This document shows, one piece after another, positions 8,655-18,547 of a stretch of DNA of 64,000 nucleotides (positions are counted from its first letter, which is position 1; every line of letters begins with the position of its first letter). A model generated the notes under the pieces. That model had not been told where the DNA came from, did no database searches, and saw only the letters and a list, made by a program, of their open reading frames with translations. The DNA lies in assembly GCF_019977735.1 (NCBI RefSeq), contig NZ_AP025018.1, positions 2,418,001-2,482,000 of the forward strand, in the 5' to 3' direction. The position numbers were made by a program, and so were the translations under genes. The DNA is from Calothrix sp. PCC 7716 (GTDB taxonomy: Bacteria; Cyanobacteriota; Cyanobacteriia; Cyanobacteriales; Nostocaceae).

Positions 8655-8681
8655 GGCGGGCAGGGATGCCCGCTCCACAAG
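8655..8681. repeat. REP element (GGAG type)
   Basis: GGCGGGCAGGGATGCCCG followed by CTCCACAAG is the reverse orientation of the CTTGTGGAGCGGGCATCC element found at many gene ends here. A GGAG tetranucleotide flanks an imperfect hairpin, as in REP sequences mobilised by RAYT transposases. Confidence 0.8.
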
Positions 8682-8702
8682 ATAAGAAAGAATTTACAAT
8701 TT

Positions 8703-8879
8703 TTAGGGTTGTTTTGTTACTACTGCTTCTACTTTGGCTTTTTGTTGTTCGGTGTCTACAGAGGTTATTGCCCAGCGTAGGGGTTCACCTTGTTTTTTCA
8801 GTTCGGTTTCTACGGCTTTTTGTAGTTCGGTTGGGGTTTCTTGTAAATCGATTTCGGCGCTGATGAAATGTGTGGTCAT
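8703..8879 (-). CDS. small conserved cyanobacterial protein (58 residues)
   Basis: The ORF starts at ATG 8879 and encodes MTTHFISAEIDLQETP through KKQGEPLRWAITSVD to VTKQP. The regular pattern of strands and a helix and the clean composition argue that it is real. I remember closely similar short proteins in other cyanobacteria without an assigned function. It is divergent from the Hsp20 gene, with about 280 bp between them. Confidence 0.7.
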   Translation of the reverse strand: MTTHFISAEIDLQETPTELQKAVETELKKQGEPLRWAITSVDTEQQKAKVEAVVTKQP

Positions 8880-8924
8880 GGTTGTGTGTCCATATGTGTT
8901 TATAACTATAACTGGCGCCGGGAT

Positions 8925-9032
8925 GGGTTTACAATGATTTTTCGTTAATCATAATGATTTTTGGTTAACCCTACACCAAGGCGGGTTTACGATGATTTTT
9001 CGTTTTTGCCCTTGGATTTTTGGTTAACCCCT
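8925..9032. repeat. degenerate 58-bp tandem duplication upstream of hsp20
   Basis: Two adjacent units, starting at 8925 and 8983, share GGGTTTAC(A/G)ATGATTTTTCGTT at the left and GATTTTTGGTTAACCC at the right, with different middles. Each ends with the palindrome GGTTAACC. The pair lies between divergent genes, about 130-180 bp before the Hsp20 start, so it may be a duplicated regulatory site. No function is established. Confidence 0.65.
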
Positions 9033-9155
9033 ACTGCGGTATTTACTGCTTTGCTCATCCGGTTTACCTCACTGTGTGTATGCACATAATTGGCACAATA
9101 GGGACATATGCAACAAAGATTAATGAAATCGCAGCAATCAAGGGATTATTTGGAT

Positions 9156-9746
9156 ATGGCTATTATTCGTTCTTCTCGTCTAGGTGATATTCAAGCAATG
9201 CGTCGTGCAATGGATTCTATGTTTGGAGATATGATGGTACGTCAAACACAAATGGTAGCTTTCAGACCAGCGGTTGAAATGGAAGATACTGATGGAGCTT
9301 TGGTTTTACGCGCGCAAATTCCAGGTATTGATGCAAGAGATTTAGATATTCGTGTTACTAAGCAAGCGGTTGTTATCTCTGGTGAAAAGAGTGACAACAA
9401 CCAAACTGAGAAAATTGGTTATTTCCGTTCTGAGTTTACTTATGGCAAGTTCCAACGGGTAATTCAATTGCCTGTTGCAGTTGAGAATGATAAGGTGCAA
9501 GCTGATTATAAGAATGGTATTTTGTCTTTGACATTACCTAAAGCAAGCGCTGCACGTAATCAAGTTGTGAAAGTTAACTTGTTAGGCAATACTCCTGCTA
9601 CTGAGGCGCCTGCTATTCAAGAAGCAGAACATACCACAGCAGTTGAAGAAGCTCAACTTACTCCAGCAGTTAACGAAGTTGTAGCTACCGAAGTTGCACA
9701 AACTACTCAATTTGATGAAGAAACCCAAGACGTTTGGGCTGCTTAA
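9156..9746 (+). CDS. Hsp20-family small heat shock protein
   Basis: The protein contains an alpha-crystallin domain running from VAFRPAVEMEDTDGALVL through the conserved YKNGILSLTLPK. It holds unfolding proteins in a refoldable state. The frame is open from an ATG at 9108, but family members begin MA(I/L)(I/V)R and an AAGGGA precedes the ATG at 9156, so I start there (196 residues). The C-terminal tail of about 45 residues is Thr/Glu/Ala-rich and longer than usual; the usual I-x-I motif is not evident. An unusual tandem repeat lies upstream and a nested inverted repeat downstream. Confidence 0.92.
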   Translation: MAIIRSSRLGDIQAMRRAMDSMFGDMMVRQTQMVAFRPAVEMEDTDGALVLRAQIPGIDARDLDIRVTKQAVVISGEKSDNNQTEKIGYFRSEFTYGKFQRVIQLPVAVENDKVQADYKNGILSLTLPKASAARNQVVKVNLLGNTPATEAPAIQEAEHTTAVEEAQLTPAVNEVVATEVAQTTQFDEETQDVWAA

Positions 9747-9765
9747 AAGCTTGTTTCATTGCTTT

Positions 9766-9897
9766 TTGGCGAATAGTCGTTTTACCAGATATCGATATAA
9801 CGTAATCAATACTGGTAAAACGCGCTCTTATCTGTGCTAGTTAAATTTATATTCGTATCCATCAGCACGGTAAGCGAATTTTACGCCTATTCGCCAA
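9766..9897. repeat. nested inverted repeat between hsp20 and the PhoX-like gene
   Basis: An outer 11-bp inverted repeat (TTGGCGAATAG at 9766-9776, CTATTCGCCAA at 9887-9897) encloses an inner one (CGTTTTACCAG at 9778-9788, CTGGTAAAACG at 9812-9822). It lies between convergent genes. It could terminate transcription or be a small mobile-element remnant. Confidence 0.6.
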
Positions 9898-10043
9898 CAG
9901 AATAATTTATTTGGCGCCTACGCACCTGAATCATAACATATTCAATAACCGAGCGTGTTTGCCAAGTCTGGGAACTATAACGATAGATTTTCTTGGTAGT
10001 GCTATTGCTCTTTACCTGACTGAACTTTGAATAAGAAGTAGAG

Positions 10044-11303
10044 TTACCAAGGACCCCAAATAGCAAAGGTGATTCCTGGATTTTGTATGTTGACAAACAT
10101 CGTCTGAGCATCAGGAGAGAAGCAGACCCCGGCGAACTCTGATGTATTGAGGGCATTCTTAGCAAACTTGTAAAGAGTGCCAGTAGGAGTGATGCCTAAA
10201 ATGTAATCCGTTCCATCCCCATCTTCACAGAGGAAGATGTCGCGGTTGGGGACAACGACAATATTGTCTGGATTATCTAGCACGCCAGAATCGTTGGGTT
10301 CAATATAGAGTTCAACGGTATTATTACCCGGCGAATAACGCCAAATCTGCCCATCTCCAGAACTACCCCCACTCTTACAAGTGAAATAAACATAATCACT
10401 GCCATAAAAGATACCTTCTCCACCTGAAAACCTGGCGGCACCTTTGTTATACCCTTCTGTTCTGACGGTATCAGAGGTGGGGTCAGGATTGTCAATCGTC
10501 ACCCATTCCACTGCCATAGGTACATTTTTTATGAAACCTGTAGCTGTATTAATTCCAGGCAACCCTGTAATGTTTAAGGCATATAGCGAGCCACCAGCAC
10601 TCAGGTTGTTGCTATCGTTAGGAATGAAGCGGTAGAACAGCCCGTCCCCTCGGTCTTCTGTCATGTAGATATACCCAGTGTTGGGGTCTACTGCGGCAGC
10701 CTCGTGATTAAAACGCCCCATTGCTGTTAGTGGAATGGGGGTAACAAAATTAGTTCTGCTACTGGGAACTTCAAAAACATAGCCATGCTTCTTGCTGTTA
10801 TTGGTTTCAAAGGTTTCCTCACAGGTTAACCAGGATCCTAAAGGGGTAGGGCCACCAGCACAATTGCGAATGGTTCCCGCTAGGACTCCCCGATGTGATA
10901 CCAAGGTGCGGTTCGGACGAACAACCACTTTAGTGCAACCACCCTTCGCATTTGAGTTGTACTTCTTATTAATGGGAGCACCTACCCCGTTGCTAGAAGA
11001 GGGAGCGAGTTCATGATTGCGAATTAGAATTGTATTGCCATTGGAACCTGCAAAGGCGCCCATACCATCATGACCACCAGGTACCTGGTAACCATCATTC
11101 ATGGTTTGACCCGTTTCGGACAGTCTGCGGTAGGTGAATCCAAATGGTAAATCTAATACTCCATTCGGGTCGGGCACTAGATTGCCGTAGGGACCCGCAG
11201 CGATTGCAGGTTTAGCATAGAATGCTTGCAAAGGAGATAAAAGCACAGCACCTGTAGCCGATACCCCTGCCAGGGTAAAAAACTGACGTCTCGATAGATT
11301 CAA
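10044..11303 (-). CDS. PhoX-like (DUF839) Tat-exported protein
   Basis: This 419-residue protein starts with a twin-arginine signal, MNLSRRQFFTLAGV, followed by a hydrophobic stretch and an Ala-rich cleavage region around residue 35. The rest matches the DUF839/PhoX family: RNHELAP, WLTCEETFE, GRFNHEAAAVDPNTG, YMTEDRGDGLFYRF and NPDNIVV. PhoX enzymes are calcium/iron phosphatases of the periplasm. Several acidic and polar metal ligands of the family appear retained, but phosphatase activity is not proved. At 419 residues it is a short, single-domain member. No clear Pho box is visible upstream. Confidence 0.85.
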   Translation of the reverse strand: MNLSRRQFFTLAGVSATGAVLLSPLQAFYAKPAIAAGPYGNLVPDPNGVLDLPFGFTYRRLSETGQTMNDGYQVPGGHDGMGAFAGSNGNTILIRNHELAPSSSNGVGAPINKKYNSNAKGGCTKVVVRPNRTLVSHRGVLAGTIRNCAGGPTPLGSWLTCEETFETNNSKKHGYVFEVPSSRTNFVTPIPLTAMGRFNHEAAAVDPNTGYIYMTEDRGDGLFYRFIPNDSNNLSAGGSLYALNITGLPGINTATGFIKNVPMAVEWVTIDNPDPTSDTVRTEGYNKGAARFSGGEGIFYGSDYVYFTCKSGGSSGDGQIWRYSPGNNTVELYIEPNDSGVLDNPDNIVVVPNRDIFLCEDGDGTDYILGITPTGTLYKFAKNALNTSEFAGVCFSPDAQTMFVNIQNPGITFAIWGPW

Positions 11304-11845
11304 TGTATACTCCCTAATATTTTGAAAGAGGTTTAATTTATTGCAAATACATAGGCTAGATTATCTAGGATAAGCAGATTTTTTCAAATTAATAAAAGCT
11401 TAAGAAAGCTTATTATCTTATATCTTGCGCCTCACTGTATATACTCAGTCTCAGTATAAACAAGAGCAATAAAGTTACATAATTTTTATCAGCTTTTAAT
11501 ATTAAATAAATAACTTTATGCTTTATACTGAGTGCTTAAAATCTATCAAATTTTCTTGGTGAAGATGTAAGTTATCGGGTTATCAACAGCTTTCCGCTCT
11601 ACTAAGGTACAGTAGGTAAGTCAGGTTGTGTATAGTAGTCCTAAATCAGTCATAAAATCGTGCATTGTAAAAACTTTACAATCGTGTTTCTTCGTGGGTG
11701 TAATTTTTTACAAATAATTTCAAACTGCTATAGTAATTCCTCTTGACAATAGATTTGCTAATTATGCGGTGCCGATAAATTTACAACGGATATAACGGAT
11801 AATTGATTTTTCCATCTATTACATCCGTTGTATCCGTTACCTAGG
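11304..11845. other. intergenic region with a 19-bp dyad
   Basis: This region of 542 bp lies between the PhoX-like gene start and the ferredoxin gene end (both minus strand). It contains a perfect dyad, ATTGTAAA-AAC-TTTACAAT (11664-11682), which is a plausible operator or a small hairpin. Near 11790-11840 it also contains the ATCCGTT-rich interspersed repeat seen at 25669-25700 and 49805-49912. No ORF is credible. Confidence 0.55.
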
Positions 11846-12163
11846 CTATTTCCCAAATTGTTGTTGATATACAACTTCCTCTTGGTCGGTTATTATTTTC
11901 AAGTCGGAACGGGGATAGGATACACATAATAATGCATAACCATCTTTTTGTAAGTTAGGATTGATACCCATACCCTCACTTTGGTCAACTGTTCCACCGT
12001 TGGTAATTTTTGCTGCACACGTGGTGCAAACACCTGCGTGACATGAAGCAGGTAGTTCTAAACCAGCTTTTTCAGCTACTGCTAAAACTGTTTCGTCTTC
12101 AGGTACTTGAATTGTGAGAGTTTGACCCTGATGGTTGAGTTCTACGGTATATGTTTGTGTCAT
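11846..12163 (-). CDS. plant-type [2Fe-2S] ferredoxin
   Basis: This 105-residue protein has the ferredoxin cluster pattern C41-x4-C46-x2-C49 and C80. It reads SCHAGVCTTCAAKI and ends VVYQQQFGK, a C-terminal extension found in divergent ferredoxins rather than the main photosynthetic PetF. It should carry single electrons to a dedicated partner. It stands alone, with an upstream region shared with the divergent acnB. Confidence 0.93.
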   Translation of the reverse strand: MTQTYTVELNHQGQTLTIQVPEDETVLAVAEKAGLELPASCHAGVCTTCAAKITNGGTVDQSEGMGINPNLQKDGYALLCVSYPRSDLKIITDQEEVVYQQQFGK

Positions 12164-12409
12164 ATGGAGATTTGATTATAACGATACAATTGACAAATCC
12201 AACATTTTAACTTAAAAGAAGCGTATTTTACCAAAATTGTAGCTATACTTAATACGAACTCCGGAGTCAGGATAAACTACCTTTAAAGCTAGCAATAATT
12301 GGCGATACAGTAATAATTATAAGCTAGAGGCTTACAGACACTTATAACTTGGCTGTCACATTAACAAGTTAAGCTAAAAAGTTGGATTGATTGATACTTG
12401 GAGAGCAGA

Positions 12410-15055
12410 ATGCTGGAATCATACCGCAAACACGTTGAAGAAAGAGCAGCACTAGGAATACCAGCGCTGCCATTAGATGCAAAACAAACATCAGAACTAT
12501 GCGAACTACTTAAAAATCCACCTGCGGGTGAGGAACAGACATTACTGCATTTGTTACGCGACAGAGTACCACCTGGTGTTGACCCTGCTGCTTATGTTAA
12601 AGCTGGTTTCCTCACGGGTATTGCTAAGGAAGAAATTACTAGTCCTTTAGTTTCCCCAATAGAAGCGGTTGAGTTATTAGGTACAATGATGGGCGGTTAC
12701 AATGTACAATCACTCATCGATTTGTTACAAGTCCCGACCGTTTCATTATCTGAGTCCTCGGAAACTCCTTTGGTAATGGGAGGACAAGGTAAGGAACCAA
12801 TAGCTGCATATGCGGCTGCGGCTTTGAGTAAGATATTGCTCGTATATGATGCTTTTCATGATGTTATCGAATTATCTAAAACTAATCCTTTTGCTAAACG
12901 AGTTGTAGATTCTTGGGCAGAAGCGGAATGGTTTACTACCCGCGCGCAGTTACCAGAATTTATTAACGTCACTGTCTTTAAAGTACCTGGTGAAACCAAT
13001 ACAGATGATTTATCACCAGCACAAAACGCTACGACTCGTCCCGATATTCCTTTACACGCATTAGCAATGTTGGAAACTCGGCAACCAGGAAGTTTAGAGA
13101 CAATTGTCGAACTGAAGAAAAAAGGACACCCCATTGCTTACGTTGGAGATGTAGTAGGTACAGGTTCTTCGCGTAAGTCAGCTATCAACTCAGTGTTATG
13201 GCATATTGGTCAAGATATTCCTTTTGTACCCAATAAGCGTGCAGGTGGATATGTACTTGGTGGTACTATTGCCCCTATTTTCTTTAATACCGCAGAAGAT
13301 GCAGGTGCCTTGCCAATAAACTGCGATGTCACAAAAATGGAAACAGGGATGGTAATTACTATATATCCTTATAAAGGAGAAATTACCAATGAAGTTGGAG
13401 AAGTTATTTCAACATTCCAATTAAGACCTGACACAATTTTAGATGAAGTACGCGCGGGTGGACGTATACCTTTACTTATTGGACGTACCCTCACAGACAA
13501 AACGCGCGTAGCTCTAGGTTTAGAACCAAGCAAATTATTTACCCGTCCTCAACAACCTGCTGACACAGGTAAAGGTTACACCTTGGCACAAAAAATGGTA
13601 GGCAAAGCTTGTGGTTTACCAGGAGTTCGTCCTGAGACATCATGCGAACCTATTATGACAACCGTTGGTTCCCAAGATACTACAGGGCCAATGACGCGCG
13701 ATGAACTTAAAGAACTTGCATGTTTAGGTTTCAGTGCTGACCTAGTAATGCAAAGCTTCTGCCATACTGCTGCATATCCCAAACCAGTAGATATTAAAAC
13801 CCATAAAGAACTCCCCGACTTTATCGCTCAACGTGGAGGTGTAGCATTACGTCCCGGTGATGGAATTATCCACTCATGGTTAAATAGAATGTTACTACCC
13901 GACACAGTAGGAACAGGTGGAGACTCACATACACGCTTCCCTCTTGGTATTTCCTTCCCTGCAGGTTCTGGGTTAGTTGCATTTGCAGCAGCTTTAGGTG
14001 TAATGCCTTTAGATATGCCAGAGTCAGTATTAGTTCGCTTCAAAGGAGAATTACAACCAGGTGTTACATTACGCGATGTTGTAAACGCGATTCCCTACGT
14101 AGCGATTCAAAAAGGTTTACTCACAGTCGAGAAAAAGAACAAAAAGAACATTTACGCTGGAAAAATAATGGAAATCGAAGGTTTGCCAGACTTAAAAGTC
14201 GAGCAAGCATTTGAATTAACCGACGCTTCCGCCGAACGTTCTTGTGCTGGTTGTACAATTAAACTCAGTGTAGAAACAGTTTCCGAATATATTCGCTCAA
14301 ACGTAGCACTGCTCAAAAACATGGTAGCGCGCGGTTACGGTGACGCAAGAACTATCATGCGCCGTGTTGCCAAAATGGAAGAATGGTTAGCAAACCCAGT
14401 ATTAATGGAAGCAGACCCAGATGCGGAATATGCGGAAATTATCGAGATAGACTTGAACGAAATAAAAGAACCAATTGTAGCGGCGCCTAACGACCCTGAT
14501 AACGTTAAATTACTATCAGAAGTAGCAGGCGACCCAGTACAAGAAGTATTCGTAGGTTCGTGTATGACCAATATTGGGCATTATCGTGCCACAGCAAAAG
14601 TATTAGAAGGCGCCGGTCAAGTATCAGCAAGGTTATGGGTGGCGCCTCCTACACGGATGGACGAAACTCAGTTAAAGAAAGAAGGTGTTTACGATATTTT
14701 TGTGGGGGCAAACGCGCGGACAGAAATGCCAGGTTGTAGTTTGTGTATGGGGAACCAAGCCAGAGTTGAAGATGGAACAACGGTATTTTCAACTTCCACC
14801 AGAAACTTTAACAACCGCATGGGTAAAGACGCTCAGGTATATTTAGGTTCTGCCGAGTTAGCTGCTGTATGCGCGCTGCTAGGTAGAATTCCTACAGTAC
14901 AAGAGTATTTAGATATTGTAGGCACAAAGATTCAACCGTTTGCCGATAATTTGTATCGCTATTTAAACTTCGACCAAATTACAGGTTTTGAAGATGAAGG
15001 AAGGGTAATAAGCAAAGAAGAAGAGGAGAAAATTTTGGAATTAAGCGTGAAGTAG
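12410..15055 (+). CDS. acnB: bifunctional aconitate hydratase 2 / 2-methylisocitrate dehydratase
   Basis: This protein of 881 residues interconverts citrate and isocitrate in the incomplete cyanobacterial TCA pathway, supplying the isocitrate used by Icd. The start [22 protein letters not shown] is that of AcnB, with GGAGAG 5 bp upstream; a TTG 12 bp earlier is less likely. AcnB order is visible: an N-terminal HEAT-like domain, the swivel domain ([30 protein letters not shown]), then the catalytic domains. The [4Fe-4S] ligands are in SCAGCTIKL-like and [11 protein letters not shown] segments. GGCGCC sites are missing from the first 2 kb and appear only at the end. Confidence 0.96.
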   Translation: MLESYRKHVEERAALGIPALPLDAKQTSELCELLKNPPAGEEQTLLHLLRDRVPPGVDPAAYVKAGFLTGIAKEEITSPLVSPIEAVELLGTMMGGYNVQSLIDLLQVPTVSLSESSETPLVMGGQGKEPIAAYAAAALSKILLVYDAFHDVIELSKTNPFAKRVVDSWAEAEWFTTRAQLPEFINVTVFKVPGETNTDDLSPAQNATTRPDIPLHALAMLETRQPGSLETIVELKKKGHPIAYVGDVVGTGSSRKSAINSVLWHIGQDIPFVPNKRAGGYVLGGTIAPIFFNTAEDAGALPINCDVTKMETGMVITIYPYKGEITNEVGEVISTFQLRPDTILDEVRAGGRIPLLIGRTLTDKTRVALGLEPSKLFTRPQQPADTGKGYTLAQKMVGKACGLPGVRPETSCEPIMTTVGSQDTTGPMTRDELKELACLGFSADLVMQSFCHTAAYPKPVDIKTHKELPDFIAQRGGVALRPGDGIIHSWLNRMLLPDTVGTGGDSHTRFPLGISFPAGSGLVAFAAALGVMPLDMPESVLVRFKGELQPGVTLRDVVNAIPYVAIQKGLLTVEKKNKKNIYAGKIMEIEGLPDLKVEQAFELTDASAERSCAGCTIKLSVETVSEYIRSNVALLKNMVARGYGDARTIMRRVAKMEEWLANPVLMEADPDAEYAEIIEIDLNEIKEPIVAAPNDPDNVKLLSEVAGDPVQEVFVGSCMTNIGHYRATAKVLEGAGQVSARLWVAPPTRMDETQLKKEGVYDIFVGANARTEMPGCSLCMGNQARVEDGTTVFSTSTRNFNNRMGKDAQVYLGSAELAAVCALLGRIPTVQEYLDIVGTKIQPFADNLYRYLNFDQITGFEDEGRVISKEEEEKILELSVK

Positions 15056-15069
15056 TTTTTATGTCTTGT

Positions 15070-15096
15070 CTTGTGGAGCGGGCATCCCTGCCCGCC
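15070..15096. repeat. REP element (GGAG type)
   Basis: CTTGTGGAGCGGGCATCC continues as CTGCCCGCC just after the acnB stop. It is the canonical orientation of the family with GGAG before the hairpin. Confidence 0.85.
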
Positions 15097-15165
15097 CCCA
15101 AGTTATAAAGGGCTTGCAGAGGCGCCGACCTTACAAAATGCACAATTTATTTTAATTTCTCGCTC

Positions 15166-15300
15166 TCAATCTTCCAGAGCCTGCATAACAATATGTGGAG
15201 CTTTCTCAATAACACGGAGATACGACCGCGTTGCCGTATCGGGATATTTAGCCCCTTGTTCCCAATCCCGTAATGTGCCTAAAGGAACATGGAACTTCAT
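15166..15300 (-). pseudogene. C-terminal remnant of an XRE-type antitoxin
   Basis: The reverse strand from 15300 encodes MKFHVPLGTLRDWEQGAKYPD, then TRSYLRVIEKAPHIVMQAL. This matches the end of the helix-turn-helix region and tail of NadS/HigA-type antitoxins, in which (F/H)xxPLGTLRDWEQG and a Y-L-x-V-I pair are conserved. The first half of the helix-turn-helix is absent; the frame upstream reads unrelated sequence. No toxin gene is next to it. It looks like debris of a lost toxin-antitoxin module. Confidence 0.6.
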
Positions 15301-15417
15301 TGTCAATAGAGAGGACAAAACGATAGGGGTAAATTGTAAAAAGACAGACCTGGATAATCTTAAATTTACTGAACGATTAGTATAGAAAATATACAGCGCT
15401 GAAAGACAGAACAACAT

Positions 15418-17592
15418 CTAAACCGCCACTGCTTGCAAAGAGGGTATTTGAATTATAAATTCAGTCTGTCCAGGTCGGGAAGTACATTTCAGTAACCCGC
15501 CGTGGGTGTCTGCGATTATTTTATAACTGACAGCCAGACCCAGACCCGTGCCTTGTCCCACTGCTTTGGTGGTGAAGAAGGGGTTGAAAATCTGAGCTTG
15601 TACCGCTTCGGGAATGCCGCAGCCGTTATCGGCAATTCTGATAATCACCTGCTTGGCATCGAACAGTTCAGTACTGATTTGAATAGTCGGTACAAATACT
15701 GTTTGGCTCTCGCCGCTCATCTTTTCCCAACCTGCCGTTTCCACCACCTCTAAAGCCTCAATGGCGTTAGATAAAATGTAAAGAAAAACTTGATTCAATA
15801 GGCTAGGGTAGCATTCTACTTCTGGAAGTGGGGCATAGTTTTTAACAACCTGTATTTTTACTCCCGCTTTGGTTATAAGTCGATTGTGCAGAATTAGCAA
15901 GGTCGAGTCAATGCCTTTGTGAATGTCAACCGCTTTCAAATTGGCTTCATCCAGGCGCGAGAAGGTACGCAGGGACAGGACAATTTCGCGTATGCGCTCG
16001 GCGCCGACCTTCATGGAGGATAAAAGTTTCGGTAAATCCTCGATTAAGTACTCGTATTCAATCTCTTCCATGCAAGTCAGGACACCACGAGAGGGGTTGG
16101 GATACTCTTGTTTGTAAGCATCAAGCAAGCTCATCAAGTCCTGCACGTAACCGCCAACGTGCGCTAGATTGCCGTAGATGAAGTTGACGGGATTGTTGAT
16201 TTCATGGGCGACCCCTGCCACCAATTGACCGAGGGCAGACATTTTCTCGCTTTGGATTAACTGGACTTGGGTGTGTTGCAGTTCAGTTAGAGCCAGTTCT
16301 AGTTCGGTGGCTTTCTGTTTCAACAACGCTTCGGAGGCGATTATAGCATCGGCGTTGGCTTTGCGCTCCGTAATATCGTCAATCACAACTAGAATACCGA
16401 TGACTTTCCCTTCCTTATCTCGCAGAGGAATTTTGCTGGTGTCGAGCCAAGCTTTTTTACCGTCCGCTTGGGTCTGCGGTTCGATTATGTGCAGCTTTGC
16501 TTCATTGACATCCATTACCTCTCGGTCACACATGACAAAAAAATCAGCTTCTGCTTGCGTCCAAGCCATATCGTAGTCGGTTTTACCAATCAGGGCTTCG
16601 GGAGAGTTAAAACCGGCAATGGTGGTAAACTTTTGATTGCACCCTAAATACACTGAATTTCTATCTTTCCAGACCACGAACTGGGGCAGAACGTTAATGA
16701 TGGAGTAGAGAAATTCTTTCGACTGGCGCAGTTCTTCTTCCATAGTTTTACGCTTCGTCACGTCGCGAAAGAAGAAAATCCGCCCGTAGTAAACCCCTTC
16801 CGCGTAAATAGGGGCGGTGTATCTGTCGATTATCCGTCCGTCTTTCATCAACAGTTCGTCCTGAGCGGTTAGGCTGGGGTTGTGGTATAAATAGTTGACT
16901 TTCTCGATAAACTCCTCTGGGTCTTGCATTTGCTCAATGGCTAAAGTCATCATCCGCTGATGATCCCCCTGCTGGGCAACTTCCTGGGGCAGATGCCAAA
17001 TCCGGTAAAAATTCTGGTTGTAGAACAGGACTTGCATGTGTTCGTCCACCACAATAATCCCGTCGCGACCAGTTTCCTGCTGCGCTTGCAAAAAAGCGTT
17101 ACTGCGTTTGAGAGCGGCGACTGTCTGGTTGAGTTCAATCGTTCTAGCCTCAAGCATAGTGTTAGCTTGCTTTAGCTCCAATGTACGCTTGTCAACTAGG
17201 GTTTCCAGTTTGCTATTTAAATCTTTCAACTCTGCGTTGGCGACTTCCAACTTGGCTTGAGCCTGGTTAAGCAACAGAGGGGCATCCACCAAAAAGGAAA
17301 AGTAGCGGCGCAAAGCGATATAGGTGATAGCGATAACGGCAGTGCTGACATCGATTACAGTTTGCACTTTCAGCAGTAGGGAAGACTGGTGTACTAGATG
17401 CCGACTGTCCCAGAGCATCATCAACACGTGTCCTCCGTGTCCGAGAGCGCAACTGAAGAAGACCAAGATGGTCGCCAGCACCAGAGAGGTTTTCTGTTCT
17501 CCGCGCAGAAAGGGGCGCAAAATTAGCGAGGCGATTATAAAGTAACAGAGCGAAATTATCCCATTAGCCCCAATCAGTATTCCGTTCAACAT
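15418..17592 (-). CDS. membrane-bound PAS-PAS sensor histidine kinase
   Basis: I take the ATG at 17592 (MLNGILIGANGIISLCYF); the frame is open to a TTG at 17703. The protein starts with about three transmembrane segments (residues 4-27, 37-57, 76-93). A coiled coil (about 105-175) and two PAS domains (GIIVVDEHMQVLFYN and FVVWKDRNSVYLGCN) follow. The kinase has the phosphoacceptor H463 in AHEINNPVNF, the DNGCGIP box and GTGLGLAVS. No receiver domain is attached, so its response regulator is elsewhere. By eye the gene is clearly GC-richer than its neighbours and has a single GGCGCC in over 2 kb, which may mean different ancestry. Confidence 0.93.
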   Translation of the reverse strand: MLNGILIGANGIISLCYFIIASLILRPFLRGEQKTSLVLATILVFFSCALGHGGHVLMMLWDSRHLVHQSSLLLKVQTVIDVSTAVIAITYIALRRYFSFLVDAPLLLNQAQAKLEVANAELKDLNSKLETLVDKRTLELKQANTMLEARTIELNQTVAALKRSNAFLQAQQETGRDGIIVVDEHMQVLFYNQNFYRIWHLPQEVAQQGDHQRMMTLAIEQMQDPEEFIEKVNYLYHNPSLTAQDELLMKDGRIIDRYTAPIYAEGVYYGRIFFFRDVTKRKTMEEELRQSKEFLYSIINVLPQFVVWKDRNSVYLGCNQKFTTIAGFNSPEALIGKTDYDMAWTQAEADFFVMCDREVMDVNEAKLHIIEPQTQADGKKAWLDTSKIPLRDKEGKVIGILVVIDDITERKANADAIIASEALLKQKATELELALTELQHTQVQLIQSEKMSALGQLVAGVAHEINNPVNFIYGNLAHVGGYVQDLMSLLDAYKQEYPNPSRGVLTCMEEIEYEYLIEDLPKLLSSMKVGAERIREIVLSLRTFSRLDEANLKAVDIHKGIDSTLLILHNRLITKAGVKIQVVKNYAPLPEVECYPSLLNQVFLYILSNAIEALEVVETAGWEKMSGESQTVFVPTIQISTELFDAKQVIIRIADNGCGIPEAVQAQIFNPFFTTKAVGQGTGLGLAVSYKIIADTHGGLLKCTSRPGQTEFIIQIPSLQAVAV

Positions 17593-18196
17593 TTTAGCGG
17601 TGCTCAAGTTGGATTTGGGCTGAAGATTAAGTTTTGTAACCAACCTTCTCCCTGTCTTATAGTACCCACTAGAAAAGTCTGGGTAACGACCAAATTTAAG
17701 CAATTATGTCCAAATTTTGACATTGGGGCAATTGCTGACTATCTACAAGAAATTGGCTGCCCGCATTGGTTGGGGCAAAATTAATCTGAATATCGCCCTT
17801 CCGGGCAATGGGCACAGTTGGAGCAATTAACTTAGTGCGGGTATTTTTGAGTTAGGGAAGAATCTGTGTATTCCCGGTTGCGCCAATACTACTACGCGCC
17901 CAGTAAGGGAGATAGGCAGGAGTGAACATGATTGCGCGTTAAATAAGAGGCAAGTGCAGCGGAAGTAGTAGGTTTTTATGGAGCAGGGCTGGCATATGCT
18001 TCACGCTAATTTTAAATGCAACTTAGCCTAATCAACATGATTACAATCCCAATAACACCTGTTCAGCCTCTGTACAGTCCTCTGCACCATCTTTAGGTAG
18101 GCAATATTACTCTCTTGGGTTAGTAACTTGAGGGTTTGATGTAGAAATTCATCAAAAATAGAGAAAAGAAAGAAAGAGCCAATTAAATAGTTTCAG
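17593..18196. other. intergenic region upstream of the histidine kinase
   Basis: This is about 600 bp without a supported gene; the first 111 bp could be coding if the TTG start at 17703 is used. The rest is of mixed composition and shows short repeated segments (GGGCAATGGGCAC, GGGCGCG-like). I see no hairpin terminator and no recognisable protein fragment. Confidence 0.45.
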
Positions 18197-18454
18197 ATGT
18201 ATTACCTGTATTTAGATGCATTTCTATTTGCTTGCCCAAAATCAAGCATAAACATTCAAGAATTTGAAGAATATCTCAATAGTCTTATTAAGTGGGGTGA
18301 AGAAATAGACAATATAAGAGATGCAGGTTTAGCATCTATATATTTGTCTTTGACTAGAGATATCGCAGCAAAAACCACTTGGTCTAGTCAAGAAATGGAG
18401 AACCATAGGAAGTTACTTATAGATATCGCCTTAAAAGTGTTTTACCCGCAATAA
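18197..18454 (+). CDS. hypothetical protein (85 residues)
   Basis: The ORF encodes MYYLYLDAFLFACPKSS, then INIQEFEEYLNSLIKWGEE and a helical remainder ending KVFYPQ. The composition is protein-like. I do not recognise a family. It could be the N-terminal part of a longer gene shortened by deletion. It is alone on this strand between the histidine kinase and a repeat element. Confidence 0.5.
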   Translation: MYYLYLDAFLFACPKSSINIQEFEEYLNSLIKWGEEIDNIRDAGLASIYLSLTRDIAAKTTWSSQEMENHRKLLIDIALKVFYPQ

Positions 18455-18547
18455 TATTTTGAAGTTTGATATGAATTCTATGCCTAGGCATTACCGCTCA
18501 CTGTATCACTATTTTAATAAAGGCGCCTGTGTCTTCAGCTAGCTTTT

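Noticed and set aside
8666-8937. Two leucine/valine-rich plus-strand ORFs
   Set aside because: They are antisense to a better-supported 58-residue protein at 8703-8879 and have the composition of a shadow frame.
9887-10165. 92-residue minus-strand ORF at the 3' end of the PhoX-like gene
   Set aside because: Most of it overlaps the PhoX gene in another frame, and no protein features are seen.
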